A program made the position numbers and the translations under genes. A stretch of DNA of 10,436 bases, taken from NCBI GenBank assembly GCA_028691095.1, contig JAQUZZ010000024.1:1-10436 (forward strand), read 5' to 3'. Origin of the DNA: Alistipes sp. (GTDB lineage Bacteria > Bacteroidota > Bacteroidia > Bacteroidales > Rikenellaceae). This document shows positions 7,701 to 10,436 of the stretch, in pieces. The notes under the pieces were generated by a model, which saw only the letters and a list, made by a program, of their open reading frames with translations, searched no databases and had not been told where the DNA came from. Numbering within the stretch: the first letter of the stretch is position 1; each line of letters starts with the position of its first letter.

Positions 7701-8439
7701 CAAGGCGCGACATATTCAATGCGGCGTGCTCTCTACCGAGATCGGCAAGAAGGGGCGCGAAATCACGGGGCCTCAGAAAGCGGCTGCCGCCCTCAAGCAG
7801 ATGATTCAGGAGGTGCGGGTCAATAAACCCGAAATCAACGAAGGGAAGATCAAAGTCAAACGGCTGCTCAACGAGAAGTATCGTCCGATTTTCGGGGGCG
7901 AGATGAACAGTGCCGAGTTGCTACGCTACAACTTCTACCTCTATCAACTGGAGCATATGCGTAAGGCCGATCTGCGTCGGATGGACAACCGCAATAAGCG
8001 GGTGGATATTCACAATCTGGTGAACTTCCATCCGTCGGATCGCGAGCAGGAGTTCAGCCCCTTGTTGGTGAATCCGAATCTCAACATCGAGTTGACCAGC
8101 TTTGGCGAGACCTTTGAGGAGTTGATGAGTTTTCCCAACTATCCCGAATTTGCCGAGGAGTTTGCGGCCAAGGTCGATCAACTCTACATTGCCCAGGGAT
8201 ATAGCGAGGAGACCAATATCAACAATATGATTTTGCAGTTGTTGATCCTGGAGGGATACGTCAATAGCGACGACATCGCGCGAGGCAATGTGATCGAGAA
8301 GGTGAACCGTGAGACGATTGCCGCGGCTAAATATGCGGTGGTTCAGTATCTTAACCGTCGTAAAGAGGCCGAGTCGCAACCCAAGTCGCAATCCCAACCC
8401 GACGCTTCGACCCCGAAAGCGACCCCGAAAAAGCGATAA
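1711..8439 (+). CDS. Giant cytosolic protein fusing an aminotransferase-like domain and an HPr kinase/PEPCK-like P-loop domain
   Basis: An uninterrupted 2242-residue protein. I chose the ATG at 1711 (MKIVGEPK); the in-frame TTG at 1702 is less likely and no clear Shine-Dalgarno sequence decides the start. There is no signal peptide or membrane segment, so it should be cytosolic. Order of parts: residues 1 to about 560 are unrecognised, mixed alpha/beta then helical. About 560-1010 form a fold-type I PLP domain (N675, D704, Y707, S745, K748, R756, R987). About 1010-1600 are mostly helical and unrecognised. About 1640-2035 are a P-loop domain with HG at 1675-1676 and Walker A G1695-S1702. The last 200 residues end in a basic Gln/Ser/Pro/Lys tail (KSQSQPDASTPKATPKKR). 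Domain families are inferred from motifs. I do not recognise the full architecture, and its reaction is unknown. It appears to be monocistronic, with its own promoter candidate and a hairpin terminator about 95 nt after the stop. Confidence 0.95.
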   Translation: MKIVGEPKAFLSNEALQLLNLYESLGPRAEIFLPRHIFDNLTSFVALCMEEPEDPAKQQAEINRYLLKFREDIPGYTDVSLMLIPHGNSKAFELSNRRGQFVKKINALLDTDGTTPDMKEVLRNIRDTHDMSVGTPPINSSHIEFMSQVQLGGHVRDLRKYRDVIGVTGDLNEAHWNYLMDTLEQMISQSTHYTTKAEVSDFLYRSRWAVNYKGMNGMIRTVVSGNADKAVSLLKGDVFHKDAVVVLESPTPEVLFEQMTVDTTSIFVVKVKHARINHYAGAQWFPLLTRLVIVDDSKESRSSNTSLVFCFHNGIINTLNKVHTKKLGSPANTQLNLRLILENVNPSYLMEFREKLEVQIEEYGREIRELLLEQTGDDTDIEKRINLFKLDAFSRQVVQDKYSLEKLRDFIFFLENCHKQESKKIQTQELIDEFESRMRNYFYSGNKLIDVITILEGGGRHQIKTFGDYLRSRTFNNLNSKIRYACQVILDVIPSCYERTLKNHFHKNFGINLFLEKYQEYLTKVGKDADNKGRFEKFMIDLGIRDKYFALSEEDRNIVKNFLSALGNMDQTSVSDSVQMIIRDLLFNPNGRPKPYIIYNGVQAWEYKDLLPDDCFDVNPFDVEIENDENGRLAYDRLIDRLSRIKSTLALFDDSGSLWDLFCENTTIILNDPNNPTGYSDFNTESINNFLRFLNSCKITLFLDEAYAESVKIEDQTMPKWRTISRYIMNNINAQSRIKAISSLSTTKNLAATGERLGAVALTPQACDFAKYARSCNSAAHGNNNSLLMLNNLLETAQVAKCIKDRIEAELPKNASRSKIKRAIVKFIVDQISKTEQNNELSKTNRQLHKTAGFEGSPLYRFLLDELVSLDKLDVLGLPDDFKYKDEPFFLYYQARLVENLNRYRVNKNFRRESLSRMKLALSIAQRLLDGTPEGERVGYLKSDGSYLFNFRVSGEQISYADLLLFCQALARYRGVATVPYPTGVVRFSLGGYISATEEGRKTFAAELEDSFRIFVKYWLRFADARKASENQGVESVVLLDRVLGFVKDQDFIDAVLGDYALSGKYRKDKAPSLQIRDVRSLYHASPERSGVTITTIGRSANSVIELHGDNIGSCKDVFEFIKSSAFTKIYENLLAQVYKRVPALMDLDFNTVSSRYSKAVILKYITNKKTFQPNHHVLDNPEEKNVMREILIEMENLLFSDSKMKIMAINATGDPELDKAKLEGLNAIIKKYIREILLHFNLPFEKTSLEPSRKEIIRVAGECFEEITGIKLSELNLNIWVDEFMRNLRELPEYQSLQISQKSIGYVINCVKEGIAKSPSITDKILYLYLLNNNNSFYKLICKKLKYFNDKIVGCDDSEQKMFTEEFVSTILPTELEDLSNYIMRKKDIKIAESEIYAVTRKVVRFYISLIKRTRGTDYYNRYAHTMVRIVETAFKKQNSSVNQMVQHGISLYKDFEMENKELETFEGGRIGWINTLMSKCGVISSEQSVQEHTRIVTDAKKREYPFHKIDRVISKKEGMMPTELTLSDDYIRYIDPRPDSHFFANRLSRFVANMDSDDYRCKVVKHGIVKELVIFQKGYMKYLTDNFRLNYTEDISLNDITHFVPDVIALLGAPEKLISFPQIGYFDIKGPTGNIKTIVTPLKSEADYFGDVKKPRLTVINEKVKEIGGVPRHGSLFLVEENDGSVFVVEIDGDSGVGKSEMIAAFVLKWLRNNLEGINSVKMIAGDMFHEFQDVEGNLYGIGTEVGDFSRTTDFDPDYIRYYKYLFESSADSNVEDRNARSTVGGMCDITMPFKIDIMLSASNYSKEEGGITRMDNPETFLLYTDAHGERKEKATSSDGPNFQRTLKRYTADKSIVEVISRHGNYLDDILDWEYSSQDKQYYLASSFKLLDKIDATEVVKMIFVNHVFERNGVRYLIEDVIFDVIRNRFIATVSVANDPQRVSTEMAIDRRIFSALFDSLASTPGGQPFIAEEGQVECVKSLIACLRGGKDGKGKARHIQCGVLSTEIGKKGREITGPQKAAAALKQMIQEVRVNKPEINEGKIKVKRLLNEKYRPIFGGEMNSAELLRYNFYLYQLEHMRKADLRRMDNRNKRVDIHNLVNFHPSDREQEFSPLLVNPNLNIELTSFGETFEELMSFPNYPEFAEEFAAKVDQLYIAQGYSEETNINNMILQLLILEGYVNSDDIARGNVIEKVNRETIAAAKYAVVQYLNRRKEAESQPKSQSQPDASTPKATPKKR
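3388..4740 (+). other. Domain: aspartate-aminotransferase-like (PLP, fold type I) within the giant protein
   Basis: Residue numbers count from the ATG at 1711. The motif DPNNPTGY at 672-679 gives N675, equivalent to Asn194 of aspartate aminotransferase. LDEAYAES gives D704 and Y707, matching Asp222 and Tyr225 with the same 3-residue spacing. SLSTTKNLAATGERLG gives S745, K748 and R756, matching Ser255, Lys258 (the PLP lysine) and Arg266 with identical spacing. GVVRFSLGGY supplies R987, likely the substrate-carboxylate arginine (Arg386). All core PLP residues are present, so catalytic activity is plausible. The distance from R756 to R987 is 231 residues against 120 in aspartate aminotransferase, so roughly 110 residues are inserted. 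That stretch includes a charged, helical part around residues 815-860. The exact substrate is not predictable; the aspartate type is the nearest by motif spacing, and class-I decarboxylases share these residues. Confidence 0.8.
6628..7815 (+). other. Domain: HPr kinase/PEP carboxykinase-like P-loop within the giant protein
   Basis: Residue numbers count from the ATG at 1711. H1675-G1676 followed about 20 residues later by GDSGVGKSE (1695-1703) reproduces the HG...GDSGVGKSE order of bacterial HPr kinase/phosphorylase. The next block, IAGDMFHEFQD at 1727-1736 with D1729, fits the HPr kinase ADD motif and the GDD of ATP-dependent PEP carboxykinase. GIGTEVGD (1743-1750) sits where carboxykinases have their EGG. 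PFKIDIMLSASNYSKEEGGI (1795-1814) resembles the carboxykinase strand and lid region. CGVLSTEIGKKGREITG (2004-2020) resembles its C-terminal NTGW...GKRI segment. The domain probably binds a nucleoside triphosphate. Whether it phosphorylates a protein, makes PEP or only senses nucleotide cannot be decided. Superfamily membership is fairly well supported; the finer family is not. Confidence 0.65.
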
Positions 8440-8534
8440 GCCACGACCTAAAGGGTAAAGCTCTCAAGGAAGAAGGGGCTTTTCGATCCCCAACCGTGGC
8501 GGGTGTGTCGGCTTCACAGTGTGTTACAGATCTT
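8440..8534 (+). other. Possible folded 3' untranslated region of the giant gene
   Basis: GCCACG (8440-8445) can pair with CGTGGC (8495-8500), enclosing a smaller GGGG (8475-8478) / CCCC (8488-8491) stem. This gives a folded element between the stop codon and the terminator. There is no coding signal. The structure is short and may be chance, though GC-rich matches at both ends of a gap this short are suggestive. Confidence 0.3.
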
Positions 8535-8577
8535 CAGAGCGAGGAGTTGCGAGAGCAACTCCTCGCTCTGGGTTTTA
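8535..8577 (+). terminator. 16-bp hairpin terminator of the giant gene
   Basis: 8535-8550 pairs perfectly with 8555-8570 (16 bp, starting CAGAGCGAGG) around a GAGA tetraloop of the stable GNRA type. Two further U-G pairs could extend it, and the tail reads GGTTTTAGGG. It lies about 95 nt downstream of the giant gene's stop. The T-run is short (4) and offset by two Gs, so termination efficiency is uncertain, but the hairpin itself is unmistakable. Confidence 0.7.
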
Positions 8578-8618
8578 GGGGCGATCATCCTTTGCGCGGG
8601 GGCATCCCTTCTTTCTGT

Positions 8619-8655
8619 GACCTGCGATTCATTCGGTGTGGATTGTCAGCAGGTC
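8619..8655. repeat. Short inverted repeat upstream of the RNA promoter
   Basis: GACCTGC (8619-8625) and GCAGGTC (8649-8655) are a perfect 7-bp inverted repeat with a 23-nt spacer. It ends 25 nt before the -7 element at 8681, so it would overlap the -33 region of that promoter and could be an operator. It may also be chance. The rest of 8578-8680 shows nothing else I can name. Confidence 0.25.
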
Positions 8656-8680
8656 TGATGCGCATTCACAAAAAAATGAT

Positions 8681-8688
8681 TACTTTTG
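8681..8688 (+). promoter_or_regulatory. Bacteroidota-type -7 element for the structured RNA
   Basis: TACTTTTG matches the Bacteroidota -7 consensus TAnnTTTG exactly and is preceded by an A-rich tract (8670-8676). No good -33 TTTG is seen at the expected spacing. Start of transcription is predicted near 8693-8697, a few bases before the first arm of the long RNA stem at 8701. That placement is what makes the element convincing. Confidence 0.55.
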
Positions 8689-8694
8689 TTGGAC

Positions 8695-8953
8695 GTCGCT
8701 AAAAGACGTAGTGATATTGTTCTTGCTTGAAAACTAGGAACTTTCGATGTGTAGGACAATAAGCGCGAGGCTCACGCCGTGGAAGTATTGTACCGATGCT
8801 TCCGGGGTGAGGTGTATCTGTACAGCTTTTCCTTTGGCATAGGACGTGCTTGAAGTGTAAGCACATGCTTAAGGCGTGAGCTGTTGTGCTTACCTATACA
8901 AGGTTTCCTAGTACCTTCAAGCAAGATAAGTATCGACAGCCTCACGTCTTTTT
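8695..8953 (+). ncRNA. Long rod-shaped structured RNA, candidate 6S-like
   Basis: About 255 nt that fold end to end. Paired arms, outermost first: 8701-8709 with 8944-8952 (9 bp); 8713-8716 with 8931-8934 (4 bp); 8721-8731 with 8916-8926 (11 bp); 8734-8740 with 8905-8911 (7 bp); 8748-8755 with 8893-8900 (8 bp, one G-U); 8760-8768 with 8884-8892 (9 bp, two G-U); 8769-8778 with 8873-8882 (10 bp, one G-U), with only a single bulged G between the last two. The tip branches into hairpins at 8781-8803 (10 bp with G-U pairs) and 8846-8864 (6 bp). The last arm runs into TTTTT, a terminator-like 3' end, and a TAnnTTTG promoter sits just upstream. G-U pairs and small asymmetric loops suggest selection on RNA. 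The rod shape fits 6S RNA, the RNA-polymerase-binding regulator, but no diagnostic central bubble was confirmed. A 5' leader of the next gene is the main alternative. Confidence 0.6.
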
Positions 8954-9007
8954 CTGCAATTTGCAAACTCTTCACCGAGAGGCAGGTGATACCTATTTCG
9001 TGTGATT

Positions 9008-9439
9008 ATGACCCATCAAGATAAAGGGCCGCAGAAGCTTGAGACAACGTTGCATTGGATGATTGTCGGATGGTGGAGGGTGGAGCAGTGGTATATGGAG
9101 CAGCAGGAAGAGTGGATCTTGTGTGACATTCAGCAATTCTCGGTAGCTCCTTATTGGAGAATGACAGAAAATAGAATGATGATTCCTTATACGGCATCGG
9201 GACAAGTGGGTCTTGCTTCGGTGTGGTATCTGCGTGCTGCGCAGCAACAGCTCTGGATCTCCATGACCGACTATCAGTGGGGTGATCGTATGGTGTGTGT
9301 AACGATCGAGCAGTATACGAGAAATGATGCTTGGCTTGTGATCTCGGATTTAAGACGGCAACTCCCGCGACAGCGATGTCATGTGGTTCGTATGATGCCG
9401 CTCACCCCGCAGATCGAAGAGGAGAAAACCGAAGGATGA
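9008..9439 (+). CDS. Small tryptophan-rich hypothetical protein, possibly lipocalin-like
   Basis: The protein has 143 residues from the ATG at 9008; an in-frame GTG at 9002 would add two. It has no signal peptide, so it is probably cytosolic. It carries about ten tryptophans, including the pair in IVGWWRVEQW near the start. It then alternates hydrophobic and polar residues through several predicted beta strands separated by turns (SVWYLRAAQQQLWISM, then YQWGDRMVCVTIEQY, then DAWLVISDLR). An early G-W followed by antiparallel strands and a final strand ending in I-x-D-L resembles small lipocalin-like barrels of Bacteroidota; this is a fold-level guess only. The tail is charged (IEEEKTEG). The gene starts 55 nt after the structured RNA and ends at a strong terminator. 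No separate promoter is clear, so read-through from the RNA promoter is possible. TCACC (8972-8976) and GGTGA (8985-8989) form a small hairpin just before the start. Confidence 0.7.
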   Translation: MTHQDKGPQKLETTLHWMIVGWWRVEQWYMEQQEEWILCDIQQFSVAPYWRMTENRMMIPYTASGQVGLASVWYLRAAQQQLWISMTDYQWGDRMVCVTIEQYTRNDAWLVISDLRRQLPRQRCHVVRMMPLTPQIEEEKTEG

Positions 9440-9469
9440 TCGCCGTATCTTGGGCAATCTCTCGGTAAA

Positions 9470-9488
9470 GGGCTCATCCGAAGAGCCT
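9470..9488 (+). other. Short hairpin ahead of the bidirectional terminator
   Basis: GGCTC (9471-9475) pairs with GAGCC (9483-9487) around a 7-nt loop, with one possible G-U closing pair. It lies 31 nt after the small gene's stop and 12 nt before the strong terminator. It has no T-run and may assist 3' end stability; it could also be incidental. Confidence 0.3.
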
Positions 9489-9500
9489 ATTGTGCAATAA

Positions 9501-9541
9501 AAAACAACGCGCGTGATTGCGAAAATCACGCGCGTTGTTTT
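9501..9541. terminator. 18-bp perfect bidirectional terminator
   Basis: 9501-9518 and 9524-9541 are perfect complements (18 bp, core CAACGCGCGTGATT) around a 5-nt GCGAA loop. The arm ends are AAAA and TTTT, so a GC-rich stem ends in U residues on either strand. It sits between the plus-strand small protein gene (stop at 9439) and the minus-strand esterase gene (stop at 9638), exactly where a shared terminator for converging genes is expected. Confidence 0.88.
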
Positions 9542-9637
9542 GGATAATCAGCGATTCGGAGTGTGTCGAACGGATCTCGGAAAACCCCGTTTGGACGGTA
9601 ACCGAAAACGGAAGCCTCTTGGAGAGGGGGCTGTGGT

Positions 9638-10436
9638 TTAGGGTAGAGCCTGCAACCACATTGAGAGAGCCTGCTCGAAGAGCGAATGATGAGGCACCGT
9701 TCCGTTCCAGCCCCATCCATGCTTTCCCGTGGGATAAATATGCAGTTCGGCGGGGATGCCTAAACGTTTGAGTGCCAAATAATAGGCGGTGCTGTTGGCG
9801 GGGTGCACGTCGTCATCGTCGTCACTCAGGGCCAGAAATGCAGGGGGGGTAGAGGCCGAGACCTGTTTTTCGCAGGAATAGCGTGTGAGCAGCGTGTCGC
9901 TTTGAGATGCACCCAACAGGTTGTCGCGCGACTCCTCGTCGACGATTCCCGGCTCCATGGAGATGACCGGATAGATCAGAATCGAGAAGTCAGGGCGATG
10001 ACGTGTATCACCGAAGAGCGTGGAGGCCGCAGCCGCCAGGTGACCTCCGGCCGAGAAGCCCATGATGCCCACTTTGTGCGGGTTGATGCCCCATTGGGTG
10101 GCGCTGTCGCGGGCGAGAGCGATCATGTGTAGGGCATCCTCCAATGGAATTTCGGGATGACCGTTGGGCATTCGGTAGCGCAGAACGACGGCCGATAGGC
10201 CTTGGCGGTTGAGCCATTGCGCCACCTTGATTCCCTCATGGACGAATACGGTGGTGGCATACCCCCCTCCGGGGCAGATGACCACGATCGGAGACGGGGT
10301 TTGCCCTGCGGGGGAGGGGAAGAGGAGGTAATCGGCCTCGACGGCATAGAGAATGGCCTCAGGGGTGCGTTGCACCTTTGAGGTGTCGAGTCCGTTCCAG
10401 TCCGGAGCGCCTTGCGGATAGAGAGGACGGGGGGTG
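9638..10436 (-). CDS. Alpha/beta-hydrolase esterase (acetylxylan-esterase-like), N-terminus beyond the window
   Basis: Minus strand; 265 residues are visible and the frame stays open to the window edge, so the start and any signal peptide are missing. The GTG at 10375 is internal, because the preceding 20 codons (ending PQGAPDWNGLDTSK) match the usual mature N-terminus of this family. Numbering from the first visible codon, residues 54-58 are CPGGG (oxyanion loop). GFSAGG carries the nucleophile S128, the region SDDDDDVHP carries the likely catalytic D207, and GKHGWGW carries H239. The family hydrolyses ester bonds, often acetyl groups on xylan or other polysaccharides, and in Bacteroidota such enzymes are commonly exported and tied to glycan use. 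The run of five aspartates at the acid site is unusual. The gene converges on the small-protein gene. Substrate is inferred only from family. Confidence 0.88.
   Translation of the reverse strand, partial: TPRPLYPQGAPDWNGLDTSKVQRTPEAILYAVEADYLLFPSPAGQTPSPIVVICPGGGYATTVFVHEGIKVAQWLNRQGLSAVVLRYRMPNGHPEIPLEDALHMIALARDSATQWGINPHKVGIMGFSAGGHLAAAASTLFGDTRHRPDFSILIYPVISMEPGIVDEESRDNLLGASQSDTLLTRYSCEKQVSASTPPAFLALSDDDDDVHPANSTAYYLALKRLGIPAELHIYPTGKHGWGWNGTVPHHSLFEQALSMWLQALP

Noticed and set aside
8496..8702. Plus-strand frame of 68 codons after the giant gene
   Set aside because: It runs through the perfect 16-bp terminator hairpin and the RNA promoter, and its product has no plausible structure.
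8701..8952. Reading the long inverted repeat as a MITE or IS remnant
   Set aside because: No target-site duplication is seen at the ends, the inner arms contain G-U pairs and ordered bulges, and a promoter and T-run bracket the unit.
8681..8953. Retron, tmRNA or RNase P RNA
   Set aside because: No reverse transcriptase gene is nearby, no tRNA-like TpsiC/CCA end is present, and no RNase P core motif such as GAGGAAAGTCC is visible.
8772..8975. Minus-strand frame of 67 codons over the structured RNA
   Set aside because: The base pairing explains the sequence better than coding; there is no homology signal.

Overview
The window looks like chromosomal DNA from a Bacteroidota bacterium, most likely of the order Bacteroidales. 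Three things point there: two elements matching the phylum's TAnnTTTG -7 promoter consensus, genes that start without strong Shine-Dalgarno sequences, and a CusA-TolC gene pair of the kind common in that order. No insertion sequence, tRNA, rRNA or CRISPR array was seen.

Layout. (1) 1-1337: the end of a heavy-metal RND efflux operon. The last 51 residues of a CusA/CzcA-type pump overlap, by ATGA, the start of a TolC-family outer-membrane channel. (2) 1338-1710: a gap with short hairpins, a pair of near-identical palindromic boxes, a nested terminator-like hairpin and a promoter candidate. (3) 1711-8439: one giant cytosolic gene of 2242 codons. It contains an aspartate-aminotransferase-like PLP domain that keeps the active-site residues, and a P-loop domain of the HPr kinase/PEP carboxykinase superfamily. 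These are set in about 1100 residues of unrecognised, partly helical sequence. (4) 8440-9007: a gene-free stretch with a 16-bp terminator hairpin, then a promoter followed by about 255 nt that folds on paper into a long rod closed by complementary ends and a T-run. This is a good candidate for an independent structured RNA, possibly 6S-like. (5) 9008-9439: a small tryptophan-rich protein, perhaps a lipocalin-like barrel. (6) 9501-9541: an 18-bp perfect hairpin that can serve as a terminator for both converging genes. (7) 9638-10436, minus strand: a secreted-type alpha/beta-hydrolase esterase whose N-terminus lies beyond the window.

The two items most worth study are the giant fusion protein and the rod RNA. 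In the fusion, one module could in principle make oxaloacetate from aspartate, and the other belongs to the superfamily that turns oxaloacetate into PEP or phosphorylates proteins. No functional link between the efflux genes, the giant gene and the esterase is visible; they appear to be separate transcription units.
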